In this document: positions 9,153 to 16,647 of the stretch, piece after piece
Numbering within the stretch: position 1 is the stretch's first letter
Layout: the number at the start of each line of letters is the position of its first letter
Assembly (NCBI GenBank): GCA_002878215.1
Contig: PNJC01000114.1
Coordinates: forward strand, 1 to 52,955
Direction of reading: 5' to 3'
Origin: Hydrogenobaculum sp.
GTDB taxonomy: Bacteria; Aquificota; Aquificia; Aquificales; Aquificaceae
DNA: 52,955 nt
Position numbers and translations under genes: made by a program
The notes under the pieces: model-generated
What the model saw: the letters and a program-made list of their open reading frames with translations, nothing else
Told to the model about the DNA's origin: nothing
Database searches by the model: none

Positions 9153-9938
9153 TTATTTTATCAGATTGTCAAACTCTTTGTACATTGTTTCTTTTGAGTT
9201 TGCAATACCAGTTTCTACTTTGCCGGTAGGGCCAACGAACGTAGGTGTTCCGTCTACTCCTAAACCTTGTAGATATGATATGTTTTTTCTCACTTTTTCT
9301 AGGCCTTTTTTACAAGGGTTTTTTGGTACCGGAGCACTGTACATAAATTCCAACATACTGTAGCTAGCGTTGTTATCGCATAAAAGCTCGGCAGATTTCT
9401 TAACAGAACCAGGATGCAAAGAACCTGTTGGTGTTTGCACAGGATATAAAATTACCTTTATCGCTATATGGTTTTTCTTTGCCCATTCTTTAAGAGGGTT
9501 TTCCGCTTCATGACAGAATGGACATTGTGGGTCTGTTATAAAATAGACAAAGTTTTTAGCGTTTTTACCGTTGTATACAAAATCAACATGATTTTCTAAC
9601 TCTTTTAGTTGATGTTGTGATAACTTTTCATACTTAGATAAATCTGGGGCTACCAAAGACTTACGCTTTATGTCTATAACCTGACCTTGTATTATATAGT
9701 TTCCGTTTTTGCTTATAAAAAAGTATTGAGCGTTTAACGGAGATACTTTAAACACCACTTCGCAAAAACCGTTAAGCCTTTTGGATGGATATACATCTTC
9801 TATTTTTATAGTAGGCGGTAGGTTAAAATTTTTCAATATGCTTTTAACCTCCGTTTTCGATGGACAAGAGTCCTTTGCGTAAGCACCACTTATCATCATA
9901 CCAAAAGCACCTATAGACAGCAACAACTTTTTATACAT
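9153..9938 (-). CDS. DsbC/DsbG-like periplasmic thiol:disulfide protein
   Basis: A 261-aa exported thioredoxin-fold protein. A signal peptide (MYKKLLLSIGAFGMMISGAYA) is followed by an N-terminal domain of about 90 residues like the DsbC dimerisation region, then FVYFITDPQCPFCHEAENPLKEW with a CPFC active site near residue 139, and a C-terminal GTPTFVGPTG cis-proline segment. Two further cysteines (LLCDN and NPCKKG) could form a structural disulfide. Likely role: disulfide isomerisation or reduction in the periplasm. It has its own TATAAT (9965-9970) and AGGAGG leader. Confidence 0.88.
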   Translation of the reverse strand: MYKKLLLSIGAFGMMISGAYAKDSCPSKTEVKSILKNFNLPPTIKIEDVYPSKRLNGFCEVVFKVSPLNAQYFFISKNGNYIIQGQVIDIKRKSLVAPDLSKYEKLSQHQLKELENHVDFVYNGKNAKNFVYFITDPQCPFCHEAENPLKEWAKKNHIAIKVILYPVQTPTGSLHPGSVKKSAELLCDNNASYSMLEFMYSAPVPKNPCKKGLEKVRKNISYLQGLGVDGTPTFVGPTGKVETGIANSKETMYKEFDNLIK

Positions 9939-9964
9939 AAAAAACCTCCTAAATATTAAATGCC

Positions 9965-9970
9965 ATTATA
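9965..9970 (-). promoter_or_regulatory. -10 element (TATAAT) of the DsbC-like gene
   Basis: A perfect TATAAT on the minus strand just downstream of the GT9 stop, with a leader of roughly 26 bases ending in AGGAGG before the ATG. No convincing -35 is seen. Confidence 0.4.
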
Positions 9971-9976
9971 CCACAG

Positions 9977-10927
9977 CTAAATGAATAAATCATGAATAGT
10001 CTTCACCTTCTCCAGCACATCCTCTGGTTTCACAAAATCAAGGCATTGGTAGGTATTTGTTTTACAGCTTTTAGGATTTATAGAACAAGGATGACAATAA
10101 AGTTTAGGCTCTAAATAAAACCCGTCTGTAGGATAAAACCCATAAGAGGCTGAAGTAGCACAATATATTGAAATAGCTTTCACACCAAAGGCGTTTGCTA
10201 TATGAATAGCAGAAGAATCGTTTGCTATCACAAGAGAAGAAAGGCTCACAACGGCCAAAAACTCCTTTAAAGATGTTAGTCCAGATAAGTTTAAAACATT
10301 TTTAATATTGTCAAAAGCCTCTAAACGCCTGTCAGATAGTATAATTACAGGTTTGTCAAGAGATTTTGAAAGTGCTATGAAGTGCTCTAGTTTCCAAGTT
10401 TTTAAGAAAAAATTTGATATAGGAGATATTGCTATAAAAGAATGGGGTAAGCGGAACTTTTTTTTAACAACATCTTTTATTCCTTCTTCTAAATACAGCT
10501 TTGGGGGTTTTGGGTTTAGTTTTTTTGACGTTAAAAGCTCCAAAAGTTTTATATTTCTTTCTATCTCGTGAATACCCTTTTCTTTGTAAGGTATAAGGTC
10601 TGTATATAAAAATTTTCCCTCTGACCTATCAAAACCTATTCGCTTTTTAATGCCAGATAAATACAGCATTAAGGCGCTTCTAAAAGATACGTGCAAAGAC
10701 AAAACAGCATCGTAACCCTTTATGGCTTTTAGTATATTAAAAGAATCTTTTAACGACCTGTTGTAAGGGTGAAGCTCTATAGGATACCCATATAAAACAT
10801 CCTTTATAAAAGGTCTTCCTACAAAACCTACGTTGTACTCGCCAAAAATATCAACGGCATTTTGCAAAAGGGATGTAGCCAACACCACATCCCCTAAGTA
10901 AGCTGTTTGCCAGACAAGTACTTTCAA
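9977..10927 (-). CDS. GT9-family glycosyltransferase (heptosyltransferase-like)
   Basis: A 316-aa glycosyltransferase of family 9, the ADP-heptose:LPS heptosyltransferase group. It starts VLVWQTAYLGDVVLATSLLQN, the typical N-terminal acceptor-domain motif, and carries IANDSSAIHIANAFGVKAISIYCAT near residue 235, the nucleotide-sugar binding segment. A C-terminal cysteine group (CHPCSINPKSCKTNTYQC) is typical of WaaC/WaaF-like proteins in this group. Likely role: LPS core assembly at the inner membrane. It follows the 142-aa gene by 10 bases at the tail of the sHdr transcription unit, with no obvious functional link. Confidence 0.9.
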   Translation of the reverse strand: MKVLVWQTAYLGDVVLATSLLQNAVDIFGEYNVGFVGRPFIKDVLYGYPIELHPYNRSLKDSFNILKAIKGYDAVLSLHVSFRSALMLYLSGIKKRIGFDRSEGKFLYTDLIPYKEKGIHEIERNIKLLELLTSKKLNPKPPKLYLEEGIKDVVKKKFRLPHSFIAISPISNFFLKTWKLEHFIALSKSLDKPVIILSDRRLEAFDNIKNVLNLSGLTSLKEFLAVVSLSSLVIANDSSAIHIANAFGVKAISIYCATSASYGFYPTDGFYLEPKLYCHPCSINPKSCKTNTYQCLDFVKPEDVLEKVKTIHDLFI

Positions 10928-10937
10928 TAAATAAACG

Positions 10938-11366
10938 TTAAAAACTTATGCTGGTTATCTTCCAAGAGTCATCCTCTTTTGATACAGTAAAGGTTATATC
11001 ACGTTCCATATGCTCGTTGTCTTTGGTTTCCAATACAACCTTTACCTCAGAATCTGAGATTTTTGACACATTTTTAATTTTCCAAGATTTTACGAAAGAC
11101 ATCTGACCCTCCAAAGAAGCTCCTAGAGCTTCGTACGGTTTCATCTCTACCAAAGCAAGCGGTAATTTTAATTGGTTTTCTAAACTTTCCCTTAAGCTTG
11201 GGTCAAGCTTTCTTATGGCTTTCATAGGATGATGGTCTTTTAGATTCGCCACAAAATCTGACACTAAATCTCTAGATATCCCTTGAGGTGAAGACCCGCA
11301 AGCTCTAAAAAGCAGAAACACAGCCCCTAAGGCTACTATTCCTATAACAATTTTCTTTTTTGACAT
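10938..11366 (-). CDS. Small membrane-anchored or lipoprotein-like protein, unknown
   Basis: A 142-aa protein with an N-terminal hydrophobic segment (KIVIGIVALGAVFLLFRACGSS) that is either a signal anchor or a degenerate lipobox ending at Cys23. The rest looks like a compact alpha+beta SnoaL/lumazine-binding-like fold of the DUF4878 type (YEALGASLEGQMSFVKSWKIKNVSKIS...DDSWKITSISF), recognised only by overall pattern. It begins one base after the nfnB-like stop, and its AGGAGG lies within the end of that gene, so it belongs to the same transcript. Function unknown. Confidence 0.75.
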   Translation of the reverse strand: MSKKKIVIGIVALGAVFLLFRACGSSPQGISRDLVSDFVANLKDHHPMKAIRKLDPSLRESLENQLKLPLALVEMKPYEALGASLEGQMSFVKSWKIKNVSKISDSEVKVVLETKDNEHMERDITFTVSKEDDSWKITSISF

Positions 11367-11367
11367 G

Positions 11368-12765
11368 CTATGACCTCCTAAATTTATTAATAAGATAATC
11401 GTAAATATGCTTGGCCGCTTCTTTTCCCTCTTTTAAAGCTCTTACTACAGTATCACCGCCGTTTACCACATCCCCAGAAGCAAATATACCATCCACAGAA
11501 CACATATAATGTTGGTCTACTTCAAGAGTACCCCATTTTGTAGTTTTTAGGTTTAGTTCTTCAAAGGCTATAGGGTTTGGTTTTTGACCTATGGCTAAAA
11601 CCACCGCATCGCAGTCTATAACAAACTCTGAGTTTGGCACCTCAACTGGTCTAGGTCTTCCTGATTCGTCTGGTTCACCAAGTTCCATTTTTACACAAAG
11701 TAGGCCTTTTGCATAGCCGTTTTCATCTCCTATTATTTCTTTTGGCTGTGTAAGCCAATGTATTATAGCACCTTCTTCTTGAATATGGTCCCATTCTTCG
11801 TCTCTAGCCGAAGAAGTCTCTCTGGTTCTTCTATAAACTACATGGGTTTCCATGCCAAACCTTATGGCGCTTATAGCACAATCTACAGCTGTAAATCCAC
11901 CACCTATTATGGCTACTTTTTTTATATCGGCCATTGGACAACCTAAGGCTATATTCATGAGAAACTCTATCGCAGAATACACATTTATAAGGTTGTCTCC
12001 TTTTATACCTAGATTTCCTCTACCAGCACCTACGCCTATAAACACTGCATCGAAGCTTTCTTTTAGTTCTTTAAGCGATACACTTCTTCCTATTACTATG
12101 CCAGTGTGAAACTTTACGCCCATTTTTTTAAGCTTGTTTATTTCATATTCTAATATAGATTTATCAAGTCTTGCGTTTGGAATACCGTAAAACATAACAC
12201 CGCCAAGCTTAGGAAGCGCCTCGTAAACCTCAACATCTATACCTCTTCTAGCAAGTTCATAAGCACATCCTAGTGATGCCGGTCCTGAACCCACAATTGC
12301 AACTTTGTATCCTTTCTTATCTTCTACCTCTACTGAAGGTTCTATGCCAGATATCCTTACAAAATCCCCTACAAACTTTTCTAAAGCCCCTATATTAACA
12401 GGCAAACCTTTGTTCCTCTTGTTTCTTACCGTATCAAAGTACAATATACAAGCGCCTTCGCATTGCCTTTCTTGAGGACATACCCTTCCGCATATTGAGG
12501 GGAATATATCTGTTTGGGTGATTATCTTGTAAGCTTCCAATATGTTACCCTCTGCTATCTTTGATATAAAGCCTGGTATGTCTACATTTATAGGACAACC
12601 TTTCATACATCTTTTATCTGCATCTTTGCAAAGTATACAACGCTTTGCCTCATCTATGGCTAAATTTATCGTATAGCCAAGGGAGTACTCTTCAAAAGTT
12701 TTTGTACGCTTTTCCACTGGCATTAAAACTTCTTGATTTCTATCGTAATACCTAATTTTCTTCAT
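11368..12765 (-). CDS. NfnB/GltD-like FAD- and NAD(P)-binding oxidoreductase
   Basis: A 465-aa cytoplasmic flavoprotein of the glutamate synthase small-chain/NfnB family. N-terminal cysteines CILCKDADKRCMKGCP (about 41-55) and CGRVCPQERQCEGAC (about 92-106) would bind two [4Fe-4S] clusters. The FAD motif GSGPASLGCAYELARRG is near 158, the NAD(P) motif IIGGGFTAVDCA near 288, and the C-terminal FAD segment GIFASGDVVNGGDTVV. No glutamate synthase large subunit is nearby. With the NfnA-like gene 3 bases upstream it forms an NfnAB (SudAB)-like pair, which suggests ferredoxin/NAD(P)H electron transfer coupled to the sHdr system. GltD annotation would be misleading. Confidence 0.9.
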   Translation of the reverse strand: MKKIRYYDRNQEVLMPVEKRTKTFEEYSLGYTINLAIDEAKRCILCKDADKRCMKGCPINVDIPGFISKIAEGNILEAYKIITQTDIFPSICGRVCPQERQCEGACILYFDTVRNKRNKGLPVNIGALEKFVGDFVRISGIEPSVEVEDKKGYKVAIVGSGPASLGCAYELARRGIDVEVYEALPKLGGVMFYGIPNARLDKSILEYEINKLKKMGVKFHTGIVIGRSVSLKELKESFDAVFIGVGAGRGNLGIKGDNLINVYSAIEFLMNIALGCPMADIKKVAIIGGGFTAVDCAISAIRFGMETHVVYRRTRETSSARDEEWDHIQEEGAIIHWLTQPKEIIGDENGYAKGLLCVKMELGEPDESGRPRPVEVPNSEFVIDCDAVVLAIGQKPNPIAFEELNLKTTKWGTLEVDQHYMCSVDGIFASGDVVNGGDTVVRALKEGKEAAKHIYDYLINKFRRS

Positions 12766-12768
12766 GGC

Positions 12769-13536
12769 TTAGCTCTTCCTAGAACGCACCAACACTTCTT
12801 TTAAGATGAGGTGCCTTCTGTTTAAATCATCAAAATCTATCTTGTTGGCTTCAAGCCAAGGTCCTTCCACGCAAGGCAGTTTAAGCTTGCCATCGTACTG
12901 AATCCTGCAAGCCAAGCAAAGCCCTACAGTACAAAGCATCCTGGTTATAACTGCGCATAAAACATTTTTATCTTCATAAACACTAACTAACTCTTTAGCT
13001 AACTCATTAGAACCAGCACTTACAACAACATCGTATGGCTTATCAATCTTGCTAAAAGCTTCTACACTATCAAACTCATAAACACTATCAAATATACCTG
13101 TATAGCTTCTTAAATCCTCTAAATGCACAGCATCAGAATTTATGAAAGCAAGATCTATTTTGTTTTTTGGTTTTAGATGTTTTGCGACGTTGTATATGCC
13201 AGCAAAACCCCAATTTATACTTACAAAGAGTATATTTTTATATTCTAACTGGGGAAAAGGTTTTCCGGCTGGACCTTCAACGTAATGCAACTTTTGCCCT
13301 GGTTTTATATTTTCAAAAGCCTCAGTTACCACCATGTCATCAGACTTTTGCAACAAAAAAGAAACCGCATTACGTTCTATATCTGCATCCATGATAAAAA
13401 CGGGTATTCTTTCTGGCTTTTCTTGATATTGCATAATAAAAAATTGACCTGGTTTTGCTTTTGAAAGATACAAACTCTTTAGTGTTATTAGTTTCAGGCT
13501 TTTAGAAATATCTATAACCTCTAGTACTTCAGCCAT
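12769..13536 (-). CDS. NfnA-like FAD/[2Fe-2S] reductase subunit
   Basis: A 255-aa protein of the dihydroorotate dehydrogenase electron-transfer subunit (PyrK)/NfnA family. The N-terminal beta-barrel has FAD-binding KPGQFFIMQYQEKPERIPVFIMD. The NAD(P) lobe follows, and C-terminal cysteines MLCTVGLCLACRIQ...LPCVEGPW (about 204-235) match the C-x4-C-x2-C-xn-C [2Fe-2S] pattern. It overlaps the radical SAM gene by 8 bases and abuts the NfnB-like gene. The pair probably transfers electrons between NADH/NADPH and a low-potential carrier. The direction in vivo is inference. Confidence 0.88.
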   Translation of the reverse strand: MAEVLEVIDISKSLKLITLKSLYLSKAKPGQFFIMQYQEKPERIPVFIMDADIERNAVSFLLQKSDDMVVTEAFENIKPGQKLHYVEGPAGKPFPQLEYKNILFVSINWGFAGIYNVAKHLKPKNKIDLAFINSDAVHLEDLRSYTGIFDSVYEFDSVEAFSKIDKPYDVVVSAGSNELAKELVSVYEDKNVLCAVITRMLCTVGLCLACRIQYDGKLKLPCVEGPWLEANKIDFDDLNRRHLILKEVLVRSRKS

Positions 13537-14527
13537 TCACAAAATCCCTAATATCAAATATCACAGTAGAGCAGCAGTTTGGGGATATGTGCGGTTTCAT
13601 ACCAAATTCTATACTTTGAGACACTATACCCTCTGCGGGAAAAGCTATACCGTTTGCTCCTGCCAACATAGCGTATGTATCAAAAGCCAAGCGATACTCT
13701 CCTGCTGGTCTTGCGCATCCTATTATTATAGGGTTTTTTGGCATTTTTTGCCTAGCGTAAAGTATCACCTCTGCAGCTTCTTCAGCGCTTGGAGGTTTTA
13801 TAAGTTGATATCTTGCGTTTCCGTAGTAAGGCATAACCACTACAAGCACTAAAGCATCTGGATCGTATTTTGATATCATATCTACCGCGTTAAACTCGCC
13901 TATAATTTTTCCATAATGTAAACCTATGATAATGTGAGGTACTATTTTAAGACCGTGCTCTTTCAATAGCCTCAAAGATTCGTCATAATCTTTAGTGCTT
14001 TTATGAGGAAGTTTATAAACTTTATGTATTGTTTCATCTTCGCCTATAATATCTAAAAGAACAGCATCCACTTCCGCTTCTTTTAACGTCTTAGCTAGTC
14101 TTTCATCCACAAGGCCCACATGACAGGTTACTATAAGTCCTAGCTCCTTTTTGGCATATATCATTGCATCTTTATAGTCGTAAAGCTCTACTACGTTATC
14201 TTTGTTTGAGCCTCCAGATATCAGTATACCTCCAACGCCCGCTTCTTTTAGATCTTCACAAACCCTTACAAGTTCTTCAGGAGAAGTGGCAGGTATCATA
14301 TGATGTAATATCTTAGAAGCGCAGTGATCACACATTAACTCGCACTTTTTACCAGTTATAGATATATCCACAAACCTTGGCTTTGAAACAGTTTTAAAAT
14401 CTTCTACTTCATAGTACTTAAAACCAGGTCCATAAAAATATATATTGCTTCCAAAATGTTCTTCTTTTGTTCTAAGACCTGTTTTCAGCTTTTCTAAAAA
14501 AGCTTCATTTATTTCTATATCTATCAT
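13529..14527 (-). CDS. Radical SAM protein, candidate LipS-type lipoyl synthase component
   Basis: A 332-aa radical SAM enzyme with the cluster motif CELMCDHC (C-x3-C-x2-C) near residues 62-70 and a TIM-barrel-like body (GGILISGGSN, GLIVTCHVGLV, IVPHIIIGLHYGK). C-terminal cysteines in IIIGCARPAGEYR and ISPNCCSTV could bind a second cluster. sHdr loci are known to carry the lipoate-assembly genes lipS1 and lipS2, whose products make lipoyl groups on LbpA. Position beside two lbpA genes makes this the best candidate here. Only one radical SAM gene is present, so a partner would have to be elsewhere. The role in lipoylation is inference; the radical SAM fold is clear. Confidence 0.82.
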   Translation of the reverse strand: MIDIEINEAFLEKLKTGLRTKEEHFGSNIYFYGPGFKYYEVEDFKTVSKPRFVDISITGKKCELMCDHCASKILHHMIPATSPEELVRVCEDLKEAGVGGILISGGSNKDNVVELYDYKDAMIYAKKELGLIVTCHVGLVDERLAKTLKEAEVDAVLLDIIGEDETIHKVYKLPHKSTKDYDESLRLLKEHGLKIVPHIIIGLHYGKIIGEFNAVDMISKYDPDALVLVVVMPYYGNARYQLIKPPSAEEAAEVILYARQKMPKNPIIIGCARPAGEYRLAFDTYAMLAGANGIAFPAEGIVSQSIEFGMKPHISPNCCSTVIFDIRDFVNG

Positions 14528-14537
14528 AATGTTTACC

Positions 14538-14885
14538 TCAAAATGTTATCACTTCAGCACCTTGATCTATAAGTTCTAAAAGCTCTGGACCAATAGCCAA
14601 AACATTTATACCTTTTTCTTCGTTGTACTCTTTTTCTCCTAGCTTCGTAGAGTTGTTTATACAAGCCATTGTAGTAATACCTTTTTCTAAAAGCTTATAA
14701 AACAAATCTTTTAAATGAGGTATATCCTCTATTTGCCTTGGCACTTTAACTCCATCTGCCCAAAAGAAAAATCTAACATCAAACCTTGGGTCTTCGGAAG
14801 CCCTTAAAGCAAACCTCATACTCATCTCTACTTTCAATTCACTAATATTTACATCAGACATCAATACAATAGCTAGTTTCTTCAT
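14538..14885 (-). CDS. DsrE-superfamily protein (115 aa)
   Basis: A small cytoplasmic DsrE/DsrF-like protein: N-terminal strand KLAIVLMSDVNI, a central RFDVRFFFWADGVKVP and ITTMACINNSTKL with Cys75 at the position of the sulfur-carrying cysteine in this fold. A late FLPxx-like segment (LLELIDQGAEVITF) ends the domain as in other DsrE proteins. It lies between lbpA2 and the radical SAM gene, 10 bases from the latter. It is probably a persulfide-carrying or protein-docking subunit of the sHdr system. It is shorter and more divergent than the other three DsrE proteins in the cluster. Confidence 0.75.
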   Translation of the reverse strand: MKKLAIVLMSDVNISELKVEMSMRFALRASEDPRFDVRFFFWADGVKVPRQIEDIPHLKDLFYKLLEKGITTMACINNSTKLGEKEYNEEKGINVLAIGPELLELIDQGAEVITF

Positions 14886-14922
14886 TTAAAACACCAAATA
14901 CAATTGATTTTTAAATTTAGTA

Positions 14923-14945
14923 GCCCTACTCCAAAAGAGTAGGGC
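14923..14945 (-). other. Perfect 9-bp hairpin between lbpA2 and dsrE-like gene
   Basis: GCCCTACTC and GAGTAGGGC flank a 5-base loop, giving a GC-rich stem directly after lbpA2. No U-run follows on the minus strand, so it looks more like an RNA processing or 3'-end stabilising element than a full intrinsic terminator. Confidence 0.6.
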
Positions 14946-14955
14946 ATAGATTATA

Positions 14956-15402
14956 TTAACCGCAGGAGATACCTTTTTCTTTTGCTATAGCACCTAACTT
15001 TTCTACAGCTTCTGGGCCTTTAAGAAGCATTGACACTTCTGATGGATTGGTAGGTTTTATTTTTGCTATCCAACCTGCACCGTATGGATCGTCGTTAGCT
15101 AAGGCAGGGTTTGCTTTTACTGCGTCGTTTATCTCTACCACTTCGCCGCTCAATGGAGATGGCACTGGACCAACCCATTTTCCACTTTCTATAGTAGCTA
15201 CAGACTTTCTTCTTTCCACAGCTTTACCTGGTTTTTTAGGCGTATAGGCCACCAATCTACCAGCCATCGCTGCAGCTACGGAAGTGAGGCCCACCGTGAA
15301 AGTGCCATCACCGTTGTCTTTTGCCCATGTGAAGGCATTAGCCTCTGCGTCAACGTCGTAAAGTAAATCCTCTGGGATGTTGCACCCGTTTACTACTGCC
15401 AT
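14956..15402 (-). CDS. lbpA: Lipoate-binding protein LbpA, second copy (GcvH-like)
   Basis: A 148-aa GcvH-fold protein. The lipoylation site is Lys75 in ATIESGKWVGPVPSPLSGEVVEIN, the ESGKW(V/A)GP form that marks sHdr-associated LbpA rather than the glycine cleavage H protein. The conserved YDPYGAGWI-type segment appears as NDDPYGAGWIAKIKP. LbpA carries a lipoyl arm that is essential for sHdr-driven sulfur oxidation. No gcvT or gcvP is nearby. It is preceded by AAGGAGGT and flanked by a 52-base AT-rich gap upstream and a hairpin downstream, so its mRNA segment may have separate stability. Confidence 0.92.
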   Translation of the reverse strand: MAVVNGCNIPEDLLYDVDAEANAFTWAKDNGDGTFTVGLTSVAAAMAGRLVAYTPKKPGKAVERRKSVATIESGKWVGPVPSPLSGEVVEINDAVKANPALANDDPYGAGWIAKIKPTNPSEVSMLLKGPEAVEKLGAIAKEKGISCG

Positions 15403-15454
15403 ATATACCTCCTTAATAAATTATTTTCTAAATTAATTTTTAACTTTTAAAAGC

Positions 15455-15856
15455 CTAAAAAATTATTACCTTATCAGCTTCTAAGGATTTTTGAGCAAAT
15501 TCACCTGCTGGTACTACACCATCTAACAGTGGTATTAACTCCTCTTCTTTTAAACCAGACGAGTCTATAGCCTGCTTACAAGAATAAAGTTTAACACCAG
15601 CAGCTTTGGCATCTTTCATAAATTCATACACCGATTTTGGTTTTTGACCTGCTACGCAGGAATCTCCTCCGGGGTATATAGACTCTGGAACACCCTTTCG
15701 TATTAAATTTGTGCCATCCATATTAAAAAATATCTCTACTATTGCATCGTTTGAAGCCATTAAGGCTCCTATAAAAAACGGCGTAGCACATCTATGAGGT
15801 GTTTTTGGACCGCTTGTCATAAGTATTAACACTTTCTGACCTTCTGCTTCCATCAT
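15455..15856 (-). CDS. DsrE-family protein (133 aa)
   Basis: Cytoplasmic DsrE-like sulfur-relay protein: N-terminal KVLILMTSGPKTPHRCATPFFIGALMASNDAIVEIFF, then GVKLYSCKQAID with Cys93 at the conserved sulfane-binding position, and a C-terminal SLEADKVIIF. Additional Cys23 and Cys67 are present. Start overlaps the thioredoxin-like gene by four bases (ATGA), implying translational coupling and possibly joint action on a persulfide. It sits between the two lbpA genes. Confidence 0.85.
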   Translation of the reverse strand: MMEAEGQKVLILMTSGPKTPHRCATPFFIGALMASNDAIVEIFFNMDGTNLIRKGVPESIYPGGDSCVAGQKPKSVYEFMKDAKAAGVKLYSCKQAIDSSGLKEEELIPLLDGVVPAGEFAQKSLEADKVIIF

Positions 15857-16110
15857 GAGTTAAGCACCTTCCTTACCTCTTCTTCCGAGGGTACTCCTAC
15901 AAACGTTAGCTTGCCGTTTATTATGGTAGATGGGACACTTCTAACGATTAACTTTTTAGCCCAAGCCCTACCTTCTGGTTGAGCCACGTCAAGCACTTCG
16001 TACTTGAAACCAAGCTCAGCTTGTAACTTTTGATAAAGAGCATCTGCATCTGGACATGTAGCACACCACTGAGACACTAAAAGTATAACATGTTTATCAG
16101 AAGCCGCCAT
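15853..16110 (-). CDS. Small thioredoxin/glutaredoxin-like protein
   Basis: An 85-aa thioredoxin-fold protein with active site WCATCPDADALYQKL (Cys16, Cys19) and the cis-proline segment VRSVPSTIINGKLTF. It lacks a signal peptide and is therefore cytoplasmic. It starts one base after the lbpA1 stop and is coupled to the following dsrE. A likely job is reducing or transferring disulfides or persulfides among LbpA, DsrE and Hdr proteins; this is inferred from context. Confidence 0.85.
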   Translation of the reverse strand: MAASDKHVILLVSQWCATCPDADALYQKLQAELGFKYEVLDVAQPEGRAWAKKLIVRSVPSTIINGKLTFVGVPSEEEVRKVLNS

Positions 16111-16111
16111 A

Positions 16112-16588
16112 CTATGTACACCTCATACAAATGATATCCTCTCTATCTATATACTCTTTCATTTTTCTAATAGCTTCTTCACCAGTTACCAAATCTTTTA
16201 AATCTCTTTCTAAATTTACAGGCTTTAAAGTTACTATCCAACCTCTACCGTACGGATCATAATTTATTATATCCGCTTGCTCTAACAACTCTTCGTTTCT
16301 TCTTACTACTTCACCCTCTACGATACAAGGTATTGGACCTGCCCATTTACCGCTCTCCAACGATGCCACTGGTTTGCCTTTGGGTATTTTTTTACCAACA
16401 TCTTTTATGCGTATATGTAAAAGCTTACCAGACCTAGTTTGTCCAACATCTGTAAGACCGTATGTTACATTGCCATCTGGTTCTAACCTAATCCAAACTT
16501 GATTTTCTATATCGTAATACAAATCTTTTGGTATTAAACACCCGTTATGATCAACTATATTTTCGTCTACATTGCCATGTAAATCCAT
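16112..16588 (-). CDS. lbpA: Lipoate-binding protein LbpA, first copy (GcvH-like)
   Basis: A 158-aa GcvH-fold protein with lipoylation site Lys81 in ASLESGKWAGPIPCIVEGEVVRRN and the conserved NYDPYGRGWIVTLKP. It is immediately downstream of hdrB2, as expected for sHdr loci. Compared with the second copy it has a longer N-terminus (DLHGNVDENIVDHNGC) and a C-terminal extension ending DIICMRCT, adding a C-x2-C. The differences suggest that the two LbpAs dock to different partners. The upstream gap contains a strong hairpin. Confidence 0.92.
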   Translation of the reverse strand: MDLHGNVDENIVDHNGCLIPKDLYYDIENQVWIRLEPDGNVTYGLTDVGQTRSGKLLHIRIKDVGKKIPKGKPVASLESGKWAGPIPCIVEGEVVRRNEELLEQADIINYDPYGRGWIVTLKPVNLERDLKDLVTGEEAIRKMKEYIDREDIICMRCT

Positions 16589-16613
16589 ACCTATACACCT
16601 CTAGAGCTTAAAA

Positions 16614-16638
16614 TTGCCCCCAGGAAATATGGGGGCAA
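16614..16638 (-). terminator. GC-rich hairpin between hdrB2 and lbpA1 (attenuator-like)
   Basis: TTGCCCCC and GGGGGCAA form a perfect 8-bp stem around a 9-base loop, followed on the minus strand by TTTT. The U-run is short, so partial termination or a processing/stability role fits better than full termination inside the operon. Confidence 0.6.
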
Positions 16639-16647
16639 CTTAGTATA

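Noticed and set aside
11368-12765. Glutamate synthase small subunit (gltD)
   Set aside because: No gltB is present; the adjacent PyrK/NfnA-like subunit makes an NfnAB/SudAB-type pair more likely.
14956-16588. Annotation of the two GcvH-like genes as glycine cleavage H proteins
   Set aside because: The lipoyl site is ESGKW(A/V)GP rather than the glycine-cleavage type, there is no gcvT/gcvP, and they lie inside the hdr cluster; LbpA fits.
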